64,000 bases of DNA, from contig CM048750.1 in NCBI GenBank assembly GCA_026315105.1, forward strand, positions 259,337,151 to 259,401,150, given 5' to 3'. Every line of letters starts with the position of its first letter. Position 1 is the stretch's first letter. Positions 20,463 to 33,190 of this stretch are shown in pieces. Under the pieces are notes generated by a model, which saw only the letters and a program-made list of their open reading frames with translations, was not told where the DNA came from and searched no databases. The position numbers were made by a program, and so were the translations under genes. Source of the DNA: Locusta migratoria (lineage: Eukaryota > Arthropoda > Insecta > Orthoptera > Acrididae).

Positions 20463-23175
20463 ACGGCTCATTTTTTAAAATGGCAGTGTTTGTTAGCACT
20501 TTGTCATAGTAAGCTGTTGCTGTCGATGGCAAGATATTGTTAACCGACTAGAAGGGTGATTATATAAACAGTTTAATACCACGATATAGATGCTGTAGTG
20601 GGACGAAATATTATCCCTGCTAGTGCCTTACATCAGCTGAGTTTTGCAAGTAAAATTGTGTTAATTTTTAATGTTAATGATTCTTAGTATATTATTCTTA
20701 AAAACAATGAGTTTTGTGTTTCATGTGCGTTGACAAAGTTGCAACCACAGTCGTGCAACCCACGAGAACAACAATATCTGCTGATGCCATATATGATATA
20801 GCTGGCCACCGAAAGTTGTGGGTCGACAGCTACAGAGCAAGAGATCTTGTTAAGGGTCACCGTTGCCTACTGTAATAATCAAACATGAAAAAACTTAGTA
20901 TTATTACAAAAGTTTTGCTAGTTATGTATATCACAAATATCTAGAATCTCTACAAGAATGTTAAAAGACCGTGTATTTTATTATACTTATTTCTTTGAAG
21001 GGAAATAAAACTGAAAATTTTACTTTAAGGGGCACTATATTGAAGAGAGTAATTTCAGCCATTAAGACACCCGAAATTTTAAATATTGTACTGAATTATA
21101 TTTTTTGAAGATAATTACAGGATTTACTCTAGACACTATACAATTTTAGGGACTCATCAGTTTATATAATGTGGAAACTGTGTGTTTTAGTCTGTGAATC
21201 CATATTTTATAATTGATTCGTATACTATATCTGTGGTTTATAAAACAATTTTCGATGAAATATTTTGAAGAAATTTTAAGGAACAGACGATCACAGAGTC
21301 ATCTTGACAGTTCAGTTCAAATGCACTTTCCTATTTCGTACAACCCCACAACCACACAAAACTCTGACCTCCGACGCAATCCACCACGGCTGCTACTTTC
21401 AACAAGACGTAAATTGCTTGGTGTTCACGTTATGTTGTTCACAGTTCGAAAAGGTTCTCAAAAGTTTATCCTGAACATTACGTATTTTGTGATTTGATAT
21501 AATTTAAGATTTTTGCAGTCGACGCCACGATAACTTGCCCAACGGCAGCTTAATATTTGACATGCGGTTGAGTGCGCCTAACTCCCATTACTTCTCTCGT
21601 TAACTGTGTTGTTCGTTGCAAGGAATTTGTAAAATGGTACTACCAGTTTGGCTATGTGGCGCTTCAACATACTACACATTTCAAAATCATCTATTTCCTT
21701 GTCCGACTGACACGTTTAGAAGAGATTCTATCATTTAAATTTATATTCTATCAAATAGATATTTAACATTAAATTCCCCTTTCGGAAGGTTTTCCTGTAA
21801 CCCCACTAAGGAAAAACCAGTGAAGTGTTATAGAATTACAATTTTATTCACAAGCCTTGGGATTTTTTTTATCTTCTCCTTGAACTAGTTTCCATATCAG
21901 ATTACCTTGTATTATCTACTTCTTGCTCAAGCAGAGACTGAATATTGGAGGCGGTATCAGGCAACGCAGTATCAGTCCCTCTTCAACGCAGTTTCCATTT
22001 CATGTCAAGAGTTTTGGTGCTAGTCTGGTTCCTCCTGAAGATTACTGAAGCCTTTCATTACCTACGTTTATCCTTACTACTTTCAGCATTAACAAGAATG
22101 TACTCTAAATTTTGAAAAGTTGTCTAATTCTATAAATTTGTGTCAAATCTGTCAGTAATGCCTCACGTTTTATTACACTTTCCCAGAACCGAGAGTTATC
22201 TTCCTCAACTGACTACCACAATTTTTCCAGTCCTTGAGCGACTTTTTCTTATCAATGATTTGCATCTATGACTGTTCGAAACATCACACCTTGCAACACC
22301 TACTTTGGAATTCGAATTCAATATCCTTTTAGTCAGAAACGTCTACTGTGTCGCGTATCTTTTCTACCAGTTTTAACTGTTTTATCACGTAGTCTTCTGA
22401 TTATCATGGAGCTTTGCGCGAATAGAGGTGTTGAGTGTGGCGGTGGGGGAATTTGGCCATCAATGATACACCATGTGATGTCAGTAACAGGATATTTCAC
22501 GGTACTCGTGTACAACTGAGCAGCTTAACGTGAAAATAAGAACGTTTACACCAGTTTCTTCCTTCGGACGATCTTTGACGCTTCGGTACTGTATGTCGAG
22601 CAAAGACGGTAAACAGAACCAAGCGTTACTACGCCGTCTTTAACAGATCTATACGTCAGCAAAGATACAAAACAAACACGCGCGAACTAGCACTTCGGTG
22701 ACAACTGCTTTGCTTGCCTTGCACAACATTGCACTCGCTAGTAGCAGATAATACCTGACACTCAAGCGAGATAACTGGTTAGGCACAATATCCCTGAGTC
22801 AGATTTCTGCCGGGTTTCCGGCATCAAAGGACACGTGCGCGCAAGCATCTCCGATAGCAGCAGATGCTTCTATAGTATCGTGTTACGCTTGCTCAGCCGT
22901 GCGTCAGATTTCTGTAATGTCACTGACCAAGAAGGTTCCAGAACGGAGTGCCATGCTGCTCGGATCGCATATACGGACACCACGGCGCAGGATGAACTCA
23001 GATCTTTGTGATGCCACACAAAAAAGACCATATTAATACAAAAAATCGCACTGACGTTTTATGGCCCACTTTAGATTTGTAGTTTTATAAGAGTTTTGCC
23101 AACATTTTGGACCAAATTAATAATCTAAATAATAAAAAATCAATGTGTTTGATTGAAAGCCTTTTAGGAAAAAAA
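20463..23175. other. no recognisable feature
   Basis: 2.7 kb of AT-rich sequence. I found no TIR pair, tRNA box, LINE motif or convincing exon. The open frames at 21213, 21572 and 22268 lack motifs. Confidence 0.45.
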
Positions 23176-23245
23176 TTTAGTGGATTCCGAACCACTGACC
23201 TTCAGCGTCACAGTCCAACACATTGCCCACTACGCTACAGCTAAC
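23176..23245 (-). repeat. tRNA-like sequence
   Basis: The minus strand reads GCTGTAGCGTAGTGGGCAAT (A-box-like) and GGTCAGTGGTTCGGAATCCA (B box). Acceptor pairing is poor, so it is a SINE head or tRNA pseudogene rather than a gene. Confidence 0.5.
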
Positions 23246-24143
23246 AATTAGAAGATGTGTTCTTTATTCTCATACTATTGATGGCTGTTAACTGATGCTA
23301 ATATGGCATTTGTTGACACTAAATTATCATTTATCGTACGAGGAACGACGTTTTTCTTAATTCTTCAGTGCGCCATTGCTTTGAAATGACAACGTGTAAG
23401 TTACAATAAGAAAATAATCAAATACACAAGATGGCGTATGCCAGAGAGTGTTCTGGGTGAGGAATGTCCTATCTGCGAACGGCTGGTTTTCGTTAATTCA
23501 ATGGAGGGTGTCAAAACTCCGTTATCTTTGTAAATATATCTCCAACGATACCAGATATGAAAAAAACATAAGGGAACAAAGTTGTAGAGAATTTTCTCCT
23601 CTACAAATTCAGTTATTCAATTTTTGGTGTCAGATGAATGGTTAAGATGTTTTTTCATTTAAATTTCGAGCTGTCACTTTTAGTGTTACTACCGTAACCT
23701 GAAGTGGGCCAATTCTTAAAGAGTTAAAAATTCTAAAATGAAGTTATTAGAAACCTAGATACCTTATGTGATTTGATATGTAATGCTATTATCTGTACGT
23801 CTCTCAGGTCGTTTTCACGATAATCTCCATGAAAGGTAACTATTTTCTGTGAAATAGTAACTTTACCTCCGCTCGGCGACGAGGTAGATAAATACGGAAG
23901 GAAAATGTCATATTGCTGAAAGAATTTTTATTAAAATTTATTCTGAGATCAATTTTGATTTTATATTGGACACCGTGTTCAACAAGTGTGTTGTAATTTG
24001 TGAACGATAACAGCAATCAGTCGCAAATATTTGTTATTCTTATCTAGGTTACAGTCGCTGTGCGATCATAATGTTAAAAACAGGTAACAAAAAGTTAATG
24101 TGGTTTAAAAAATAACGGCAAAAGAAAATTCTACATATCAGGT

Positions 24144-24501
24144 ATGTATAAGATTGTCCGACCAGAGTGCCATGCTTGTTATGTTGGACAAACGGGCAGA
24201 CAACTGGAAACTCGGGTTCAACGAAAATGTACATTGGATCGTAAAAATGCCGATGGAAAATCTAATTTCGAAGTCCACCTTATCGAATGGACACAGTGTG
24301 CCAGTTATGTCTCCGCATATGCAGTAACTGCGCCCATGTAAAAAGGGCAAACACATGGACCTGTGGGAGGACTTCCAAATATTTCGGCATCAGGAAGAGC
24401 TGCACGTGACTCTGCTTAATGAACAGATAGTTAAAAAAATAGGGGAACGTCTGGTGACTAAGAATCATCTGGGTTCCATTACCAAATACAGATCCAAATA
24501 G
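24144..24501 (+). pseudogene. Penelope-like element GIY-YIG fragment
   Basis: The first frame reads MYKIVRPECHACYVGQTGRQ, then LETRVQ, the core of a PLE GIY-YIG endonuclease (Y-K-I ... C-Y-V-G-Q-T-G-R). After a frameshift, 24361-24501 reads LWEDFQIFRHQEELHVTLLN, then EQIV, TKNHLGS and a stop, the usual PLE C-terminus. The RT domain is missing. It is a different, older copy from the PLE at 44932. Confidence 0.75.
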
Positions 24502-26973
24502 GTACACTGAGCAAACAATAACGACCTATTACGTCCAATCTTCCTTCAGGTCACATGCGAGTACTTTATTGTGGAAAATATAAGATCTCACGCATTTATA
24601 CGTTGTCTGCGTGTAAATCCATTATTTTAATGCCAAACATATTCACAATTGATTTTAATTTTCACCTTAAGAGTAAAGGCATTTTATAATAAGTGAAAAC
24701 TACGTTCGATTCAGCAAATGTCGTTGGAATGGAAACTCTCTCTTGGTTTTACCCACTTCAACTATGTCCGTAAATTAACAGAATGTTCTTGTCATGTATA
24801 CCTGGAACAAAATTACTAATAAATTTAGATTTCTAATGTTAAAACAACTTCAATAACATTTTAAACTTCATCAATAAAATTGTTTGGTGTTTTCGACCGC
24901 ATTGTCAATTTATAAAATTCGACGTTTAAAATGTAAACTTTTTCAAAGACAGCCTAAAGGCAGCAGGTAGTCCATATCTGACTGAAAACTACATACATTT
25001 ATTGATTTCAATAACAATTGTAAATGTAAAATAATGCAATAGAAATGAAAGAAATGTGGCAGATGTAGCAAGCAAAATATAAAGTTAAATGACTTATACT
25101 GAAACAATCTGGCTCAGTGTGAACGGAATCTTCATATTGAAGATCGAAAACTTTTGAATGTTTTAAGTTTTAAACAACGTTTTTAAGGTGTTTTATTATT
25201 GAGATAAACGTAAATTTGGTGTGTAATATGGTACAGTATGCATATTAACCGTTTTCAATTGGTTCGGTTTTTAAGCATTGAGAATTGTCTCTTAGCGACC
25301 GAAGTCTAGATATGCAACAACATATTTACCCCCAATTGCTGTCCATCATTCATATAATAATCCTGATAGCTGAAAGTGATTTCTGCACCCTCAAGTTGTG
25401 TAACTGAAAAAAATTAGATACTACAGGAGATAAAATGTCTTACATTCCGTCTACAACTAAGGTTATCATAGCTTTGATTGGATTTCTTACTACTGGAGAG
25501 GGCGGAAGTCGTCACTGATTTAGTATGCAATCTTGCCGCCATTGTTATGGAGTGATTGAAGTGCCGATATGACAGGATATTAACAAAAATATTTGCTGAG
25601 GATGAACAGTGATACACTCAGCAAACGTTGTAGAATAATACAACCCAATTTAATTTTAAGGTGTTGGGTTATTATGTATCAAATAATAAAATTTAAAAAT
25701 GTAACGTTGGAAATTTTATTTATTAATCTTAGTTACAGCTTTTAACACGTTTGTTCCCTTTATTTTAGTTGAAGCCTTTGTATGCTGAAAAACTTCAAAC
25801 TACGGCCAATGTATAACTTTGCTTTTCCCATATCGATACTGTTTATAGGGTTGACAATGACTAACATGACTGAAGAGACCTTCCACTTACACAATGCTGC
25901 ATGTAAAGTTTTTATTCTTTAGTCACATTGCGTATAAGGCATTTCCTCTCCGGCTAAAAACTTTTTTTTTTTATAGAAAACAGTTTGTGAATGTAGTAGC
26001 TTAACTTTGTAAATTTAGTGTACGCGATCTCTTAGTATAAAGGGCAACCATCAATCTAGGTCACGAATGCAGCAAGTGCGACGAAAATTTAAGGACTTGA
26101 TTTACTAAATCAATAAGTATGTGATGTGGATTTTAAAACACGTAGAAACGCCGAATACGGGACTAAGTTAGGTAAAAACACCTGACACCACAAGAAATAC
26201 CACACACTACGGCGCTTCTTCCTGTTTACCGCATTCTGATCTCACTGATGCTGAAAAACAATTTCGGACTAGGAGAGATGAGTGAAAATTCTTTAACGCG
26301 ACAAAAAAGGCCTTAAACTAAGTCACAATTATTTATAGGAAAGTCAGTAATTTATTTAAATTGATTCTCACCTAAAGCTGGCGGCGGCGTGTCGTTTCTG
26401 GCGTGTTACTCCAATGTTCCTTGAAACTGAAAAAGAAAAACAAGAATTACGACAAATTTAGATAAGTGACACGAAACATCAGTTTAAGTGTTTTTGGTAT
26501 CTCCGCAAATATGTATGTATAGTGGTCGTAATCACATACTTTAGATACAAGCACTAAGTTTCCCCTTAAATATTTAGCACTTATTCTTTGACGACAGCAT
26601 TGATATTCCGCACGGAAGATAACGACAATGCCAACCGTTAAGATAAACGCTAGAATTTATCTCCACTGCGAGCAGCATAGTGACGAATGGACGGTCGGTA
26701 GAATGACAGCCTACGTAAATGGCTAGCTGGCGCTGGTCCCATATTACCTCGTTAAGATCGTAACTGCCACACACCCCGCCTTTCTGTTTACCAACGACGC
26801 TTTTTCTTACGCTCAACGGGGTGGAAGGCACGTGGCACATTAAAGCTGAGCCCAATTAGACTGTTTTGCTTTATCGATGAGGCAGTTAATCTTCCAAATA
26901 TGAATTTTTTTTAAAATAAAATATCGACTCTTCCAGGATGTATCGATGTGTATCGGCGATATTTATCGCCGAC
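24502..26973. other. no recognisable feature
   Basis: AT-rich unique-looking DNA. ORFs at 25414 (-) and 26574 (-) show no domain. Confidence 0.45.
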
Positions 26974-27837
26974 TAGCTGAAAACCCAGCGTTGCCCGGGT
27001 ATTTATTTATTCCTGCCATTTTTCAGGTATATATTTGTATCAGGGCCATATTTCTAAAACCTCTTGCGAATACAATTAGTAGTAAAAAATAGTAGAATAA
27101 TACTTGGTGCATGATGTGGCGGTTTTCCATGAACGTTACAGTTTATGTGCTCATATCACAAACTGTGTGTCGTACTATGATACAGTTTAGAAGTACGCTA
27201 AACTATATGCATGTATACTGTCTGTAAATTTTCCCGCGGCTACCATTTATGGTGTACAAATTTTAAATTGTAACGTCATACCGAATGCTGTAGATTTACT
27301 CCATGAACAGCGTAAAAGTAGTAAGCTAGAAACTTTTTTCCTTTCATCATTTTGCTGTGGTTGTCAGCGAGAAAAAGTTTAATAAAGGTTTGAATTTATG
27401 TTTAAAGTTTGTTGCAAGTCGCTAAGTACTCTCCTCCTCATATAGCGTATTTATAAAGTCTCGCCGCATTATGTATAGTTTTATTGCGATTCCTATTGTT
27501 TAGGACGTCATATCTTCTGAACCATGTATCTTATATGATTCTTAACTATACACCAATTGTCATCTCACGGTAAGGAATGTGTGTACCAAATTTGGTTGAA
27601 ATCGGTCTAGTGGTTTAGGAGAAAATAAGCAGCATTGTCGCTAAATGTAGCCGTTTTTCGCGCATCTCATTGTTTACGACCTCATATATAGTGAACTATG
27701 TCTTGTACGTGGTTCTTAGACGTAACGGCAACCTCGTCGATTGAAGCTTACGTGTGCAAAATTTGAAAAAGATTGGATCAAAACTGTAGGTACAACACGT
27801 ACCAACATACGGACACACTGCTTTATATATTAGATAT
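26974..27837 (+). repeat. family X repeat (RTE-tail-like), long copy
   Basis: Head GACTAGCTGAAAACCCAGCG followed by TTGCCCGGGT, then phrases such as CAAATTTGGTTGAAATCGGT, and the end GCTTTATATATTAGATA. The same head occurs at 31583 and, inverted, near 40650. Such sequences are common insect dispersed repeats thought to be LINE 3' regions. No ORF is present. Confidence 0.6.
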
Positions 27838-28012
27838 GTCGATATGAAACATGCAATATCGAGTTCCCATATTTTATATTTTACTTTGTCGCAATTTTCG
27901 GGGAATATTTGAAAATATCCTTTTAAAATTGTAGAAGAATATAATCGAGATTTTTCACTGGGTTATGTTCGTTTCAGTTGCTGGTCGATGGTGTACGATT
28001 TCGACAATGACA

Positions 28013-28100
28013 GCAAAATTTGTGCCTGCGACGGGATTCAAATACGAGAATTCTGTATACTAGCCAGGCGTGCTAACCTTTGCACCACCCAGGCACACGT
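28013..28100 (-). repeat. tRNA-like sequence
   Basis: The minus strand reads GTGCCTGGGTGGTGCAAAGG, with TTAGCAC (A box) and ATTTGAATCCCGTCGCAGGC (B box, acceptor). The cloverleaf is degraded in the anticodon arm. It is related to the pair at 39354 and 39741. Confidence 0.5.
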
Positions 28101-28235
28101 GCTTTAAGAACACAGCGTAAAAAGAAGGCATGAACACTGTCGTGTGACACCATAAAGTAGGCCGTGATCGTGTAGCTATCTGGGTGGCCGCTATGTAACA
28201 GCCAGTCAGCTATGCGATCACAGCCTATTCACTGA

Positions 28236-28435
28236 AAAAATGTTCAAATGTTTGTAGAACTTATGGGACTCAACTACGGGGTCATCAGTCCCTAAGTTTA
28301 CAAACTACTTATGAACTAGCTAAGACTAAGGACGGCACAAATATCCATGCCCGAGGGGGGATTCGAACCCCCGACCGTAGTGGCCGTGCAGACCGTGACT
28401 GAAGCGCCTCAGTCCCCTCGGCCACCGCGGCCGGC
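28236..28435 (-). repeat. tRNA-derived SINE with 12-bp target duplication
   Basis: Full length on the minus strand (GGCCGGCCGCGGTGGCCGAG ... ACATTTGAACATTTTTT). The perfect duplication CCTATTCACTGA lies at 28224-28235 and 28436-28447. Confidence 0.9.
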
Positions 28436-28843
28436 CCTATTCACTGACGCGATACGACACTGTTCCAGCAGGCCCTCTTTTTACGCGATTTTGACTTAAC
28501 CACAAAAACAAAACAGGCATTCTACGGATCGGAGCGTGGAATGTTTTAACCCTTAATCGATTAGGTACGTTAAATTTGAAAAAAAAAAGAAGAATACGTT
28601 AGATATGGCGGGGATTAATTTAGTTCGGTGGCCGGATGAATAGGATTTCTGGTCGGGTGAGTACAGGGTTATAAATACAAAATCAGTTCGTGGTAACGCA
28701 GGAGTAGGTCTGATAATGAATAAGAAAATAGGAATGCGGGGAAGTAACTATGAACAGCATAGTGAACGCATTATCGTAGAAAAGATAGACACGTAGCCAA
28801 CACCGACCATAGTAGTACAAGTTTATATGCCCACTAGCTCGGC

Positions 28844-29262
28844 ATGTCTGTGGAGTTTGCCTTATATGGGCGTGAAACTTTGACGATAAACATTGCGGAC
28901 AGGAAGGGGATAGAGGCTTTTGAAATGTGGTGCTACAGAAGAATGCTGAAGATTAGGTGGGTGGATCGCGTAACTAATGAGGTACTGAACAGAATTGGGG
29001 AGAAAAGGAATTTCTGGCATACCTTGACTAAAAGAAGCGATCGATTGGTAGGACACATTCTTAGACATCAAGGAATTGTTAATTTAGCGTTGGAGGGAAG
29101 TGTGTTGGGTAAAAACAGCAGAGGAAGAACTAGAGATGGATACAGTAAGCAGATTGAGAGATGTAGGTTGCCGTTCTTATGCGGAGTTGAAGAGGCTTGC
29201 TCAGGATATGGTATTGTGAGGAGCTGCATCAAACCAGTCTCCGGACTGAAGACAACAACAAC
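28844..29262 (+). pseudogene. RTE-like LINE 3' end inserted in endonuclease fragment
   Basis: The open frame reads KGIEAFEMWCYRRMLKIRWV, DRVTNEVLNRIGEKRNFWHT, SDRLVGHILRHQGIVNLALE, then GRTRDGYSKQIE, then the end sequence ...CTGAAGACAACAACAAC. The near-duplication AGCTCGGC (28836-28843) / AGCTCTGC (29263-29270) flanks it. It is 5'-truncated, as is usual for target-primed insertion, and the most intact of the 3' ends here. Confidence 0.85.
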
Positions 29263-29423
29263 AGCTCTGCCATCGATGAGAAGATCGAAGGAATGCATGA
29301 GGGGATAAAAGAAATTATTCAGATCGTTGAAGGACAAAAATTGTGATGGGGACTGGAATTCGGTAGTAGGAAAGGTAAGAGAAGGAAATGTTTTAGGTGA
29401 ATATGGACTGGGGAAAAGGAATG

Positions 29424-29599
29424 GCCGGCCGCGGTGGCCGAGCGGTCTGCGGCCCGCCAGTCACGGTCGGGGGTTCGATTCCCCCCTCGGGCATGGATGT
29501 TTGTGCCGTTTTTAGTATAAGCTAGTTCGTTAGTAGTTCCTAAGTTTAGGGACTGATGACTCCGTAGTTAAGTCCTATGAGCTATACAAACATTTGAAC
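29424..29599 (+). repeat. tRNA-derived SINE with 8-bp duplication
   Basis: Head GCCGGCCGCGGTGGCCGAGC, B box GGGGGTTCGATTCCCCC, tail ACAAACATTTGAAC. Flanked by AAGGAATG (29416-29423, 29600-29607). It is shortened in the anticodon region. It lies inside the LINE endonuclease fragment. Confidence 0.9.
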
Positions 29600-30090
29600 A
29601 AGGAATGAAAGAGGAGATCGTCCGGTAGAATTGTGTGCTGAGCACAATCCCAAACACTTGGTTTAATCATCATGAAAGAAGGATATATGCGTGGAAGACA
29701 CCAGGAGACACTGGGAGGTACCAAATCGTCTTTATAATGGTAAGGAGTAGATTTAGAAACCAGATTTTGAACTGGAAAATATATTCAGAGCAGATTTAGA
29801 GACTGACCATAACTTATTGGTTGTGAAGTACAGATTAAAACTTAAAAGACTGCAACAAGGTAGAAAGTTAAGGAAATGGAAGCTGGGCAGACTGAAGGAA
29901 ACAGGTGGTTGAGAGTTTTAGAGGGATCATTAGGCAAGGATTGTCTGAAACGGGTGAAAGTAATAGAGTAGAAGAAGAATGGGTAGCTCAGTAGTGAAGG
30001 CCGCAGAGGATCATATAGACAGGAGGCTTAACAGAAATCCTTGGATAACAAGAGACACTGAACTTAATTGACGAAAGGAGAAAATATAAA

Positions 30091-30514
30091 ATGCATCAGG
30101 AGGCTTGCCTTGCACCATTACAGCTGCAGCGGGGAGTGGCGCAGTGAAGGGGAAGGCAGTGCAGGAACCGCTAGCGCTTGTAAATAAATGAATATCTGCT
30201 ATTGCCGATTTTCTCCGCTTGTGGCAGCACCAATAAAATCGTCAAGTTGTCATGGCCAAATAGTATGTGGAAGCATGACAAAGTGCTACACAGTAAGCAC
30301 CATCCACTGACGAACGAAGTGCGACCACATGGAATATCAGGCGAACTACTTGACTGGATTTAGCGTTTATTCTACTAATAATTGTAACACCAAAAATGAG
30401 CACAAATACAATAAAAAACGCGAGTAATGCTCAAAATCATAAACATTGTATGACTATAGTATTTCTTATTTTAAATAAAAACGAACTGAGCATAATTAAA
30501 AAAGTTAAAAATTC
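30091..30514. other. no recognisable feature
   Basis: Unique-looking sequence between LINE pieces, without motifs. Confidence 0.45.
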
Positions 30515-30835
30515 CAGAATGAAACTTTCACTCTGCAGCGGAGTGTGCGCTGATATGAAATTTCCTGGCAGATTAAAATTATGTGCCGGAACCGAGACTC
30601 GAACCTGGGACCGTTGCCTTTCGCGGTCAAGCGCTTTATCGGCTGAGCCATCCCGACACGACTCACGATGCCGCCTCACAACTTTACTTGAGCCAGTACC
30701 ACGCCTCCTATTTTCCAAGCTTGACAGAAGCTCTCCTGCTGGACTGGGGCTAAGCCATGTCTCCACCATATCCTTTCTTCCAGGAGTGCTAGTCTTGCAA
30801 GGTTTCTTAGTAGAACTGTGTTCTGCTCATGAATC
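30515..30835 (+). repeat. tRNA-bearing dispersed repeat (CTCTGCAGCGG family)
   Basis: Starts ACTTTCACTCTGCAGCGGAG then TGTGCGCTGATATGAAATTT. It contains a minus-strand tRNA-like block (CGAGACTCGAACCTGGGACC, GCGGTCAAGCGC) and ends with GCTCTCCTGCTGGAC and CAGGAGTGCTAGTCTTGCAA. A second copy lies at 44090-44375. I recognise this as a high-copy acridid repeat from memory. Confidence 0.65.
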
Positions 30836-30839
30836 TTAG

Positions 30840-33005
30840 TCTTTGATTCACCTTCCCTACAATATTTTCTGTGTGTTCTTTCCAATGTAAGTTGTTCGAA
30901 ATTCTTACTCCTAGGTATTTAGTGGAATTGTCGGTCCGTAGGTTTGATTTATTGTGTAACTGAAGTTTATCGGACTTCTTTTAGTGGCCATATAAATGAC
31001 TTCAGACTTATTATTAAGTGTCAATTGCCAATTTTTGCACCATGCAGATATCTAAACCATTTTGTAGTTGCCTTAGACCTTCTAGTGACTTTACGACCGA
31101 TAAATGACAGCATCATCCGCTAACAGTAAAGGGAGATGCTCACATTTTTATAAACGATTTAGTGGACAATAACAGTAGGGCCTAGAACATTTCCCTGTGA
31201 ACGCCAGATATCACGTCTATTCTATTAGTTGACGTAGTCTGACAAGAAATCCAATCGCACAAATGTAGCGATATTCCATAATCATACAATCTGATTACAA
31301 GGCACTTGTGAAGTACTGTGTCAGAAGCCTTCCGGAAATCTAGAAATACGGAATCTATTTGACATCCCTTGTCGATAGCACTCATCACATTATGTGAGTA
31401 AAGAGTAAGCTGTGTTTCACAAGAAGACTTTCTGAATTACTGTTGACTATGGGTCAATAGGTCGTTAGTTTTGAGGTAGTTCATAATATTTAAGTATATG
31501 TTATAAAATCCTGCTGCATACCGATGTCAATGATATAGGCCGGTAATTCTGCGAATCACTTTTATTCCCTTTACTGACTACTAGCCGTAAACCCGGCGTT
31601 GTCCGAGTGTTTGTTTATCCAGCACTTTCTAAGTGCACTCCCTCCTCTCTGCATCCTCCTCTTTCTCCCATCTGTTTCCACTTTTCCCTATCTCGGAAAA
31701 GTTTTCTGAAAGGTGCCCTCTGTCATGTACCATACAATCATTTATGTACCCTGTGATCTTCCTCTTGGTTTGAAGCTCATGGGTGCAAAAATTCATGAAG
31801 ATAAGGAGCAAAAAATGTGCATTTTGTAAAATTCCGTAAGTTAATTACCCTTCACCACGCACCAAAAGAAATCTTATACCGTGACATTCCTCTTGTTTTT
31901 AAGGTAGAGTGTGCAAAATTTCATCAATATCGTAACAAAACTATAGATTTATATGCAGTAGAAACACAGGGTCACATTGAAAAACGCACTTTATGTTCTC
32001 AAATATTCCAGTTTTATTTCATACAATCCTTGATCAGAGAACAACGAAAACAAAAAACAACAAGAAATGTGAAATCGGTCGAGCCGTTCTCAATTTATGG
32101 CGCGACCAAGGTATTGAGGGATCCACTTTTATGTCGGAACATGCAGCGTATGAAACTTAAGGCAGACGGTGACAATCCCCTTGTTTTGAAGGTCAAGCGT
32201 GCGAAATTTCGTGAAAATCGGAATGAAACTTTAGATTTCGTCAGTCTGTAGAAGAAGTATGCTCCGCCATGCACCTATCACAAAATACTTTCTTGGCTGA
32301 CGTTTTCTACCTACAAACTATATTCCTGTCAGATTTCAGTTTCATAGGTGAAGTACTTTTCGAGATTTCGTGCTTTGTCAGTGAGTGAGTGTGGATTCGA
32401 TTTTATATGGATAGAGATTAAGAAAATAGATGTATTTTGGATGCAAAAGAACTAAGTTGCAGATAAAAATAAATAGTACCATGCAAAATAAATTTGATAG
32501 AAGTTCATGCCTGATGCGACAGTTTTACGGCATCTACAGCGAGACTTGTGAGCGGTTTACTTCGTTACAACATTTTGTGGAGGAGAGGGGTTCAGTTAGA
32601 AAACGCTTCACAAACTTCTGAATTTACATGAAAATTTTGTTGCAGGTCCCTAACTACTCCCATTTTCCAATAATTGACCCATAAATCTGGGATTTCTCAC
32701 GAGATGGTCTCATTTATGACGTCATATCTCCTGAGGTACGTGTCGTGTTTTCTTTTTGGGTCAGGAACCTTCGTGGGCGTACGGTAAACAGTTCACCAAA
32801 GTTTCATTGCAATCGAATGAATGGAAAACATACAGCCAAACATATATATATATTGCCCTGTGCAACTTTCCAGTCTTTGGGCATAGATCCTCCGCTGAGC
32901 GGGCGATTGATTATCATATCTACTTATGGGGCTATTGCATTAGCATGCTCTGAAAGGAACCTAATTGGTATGCAATCGGTACCGGGTGACTTGTTAAGTG
33001 ATTTA
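30840..33005 (-). pseudogene. CR1/jockey-like LINE RT, split by family X repeat
   Basis: Minus strand. 33000-32856 reads KSPGTDCIPIRFLSEHANAI, then MPKDWKVAQ (before RT motif 1). After the repeat at 31583-32855, 31580-30850 continues with SQNYRPISLTS-like sequence, then DSVFLDFRKASDTVLHKCLV, IRLYDYGI (motif A), ADDAV (motif C) and downstream. Many frameshifts occur. The order and strand of the two pieces fit one element with a later insertion between them. Confidence 0.75.
31583..32855 (+). repeat. family X repeat inside LINE RT
   Basis: Head GACTACTAGCCGTAAACCCG then GCGTTGTCCGAGTG; the body repeats phrases such as GTGCAAAATTTCATCAATAT and GTGAAATCGGTCGAGCCGTT; it ends ACATATATATATAT at about 32855. 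It interrupts the minus-strand RT. A 144-codon frame (31817) is not a gene. Internal phrases recur about every 250-300 bp, suggesting degenerate internal duplication. Confidence 0.6.
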
Positions 33006-33170
33006 AGTTGCCGGCAAGTGGTGCGTGCCGCGTACAAAGTTTCGTTGCAAAGAAAGTGGTGGATGATCTTCAATTATAAACTACTTCGACTATTAATCAC
33101 AATTCTACGCAACATCCCTACACAAAACACTGCGCTTGACAAGTAGGCAACTAATGCAATCCGTGCGCGG

Positions 33171-33190
33171 GGGGGGGGGGGGGGGGGGGG
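33171..33190. repeat. G20 homopolymer
   Basis: An uninterrupted run of about 20 G. Its length is likely to be an assembly and sequencing weak point. Confidence 0.95.

Larger units (their letters stand above)
28600..30090 (+). pseudogene. RTE-like LINE endonuclease domain, interrupted twice
   Basis: The AP-endonuclease-type domain of an RTE-like LINE lies in three pieces. 28655-28843 reads RGNAGVGLIMNKKIGMRGSN, YEQHSERIIVEKIDT and VVQVYMPTS. 29271-29423 reads DWNSVVGKVREGNVLGEYGL. 29608-30090 reads the EFCAEHNLVITNTWF-like segment with YAWKTPGDTGRYQIDF and the EADLETDHNLLVVKYRLKLK (D-H) motif. The breaks are a related LINE 3' end (28844-29262) and a SINE (29424-29599). No RT follows. Several stops make it inactive. 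Confidence 0.8.
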
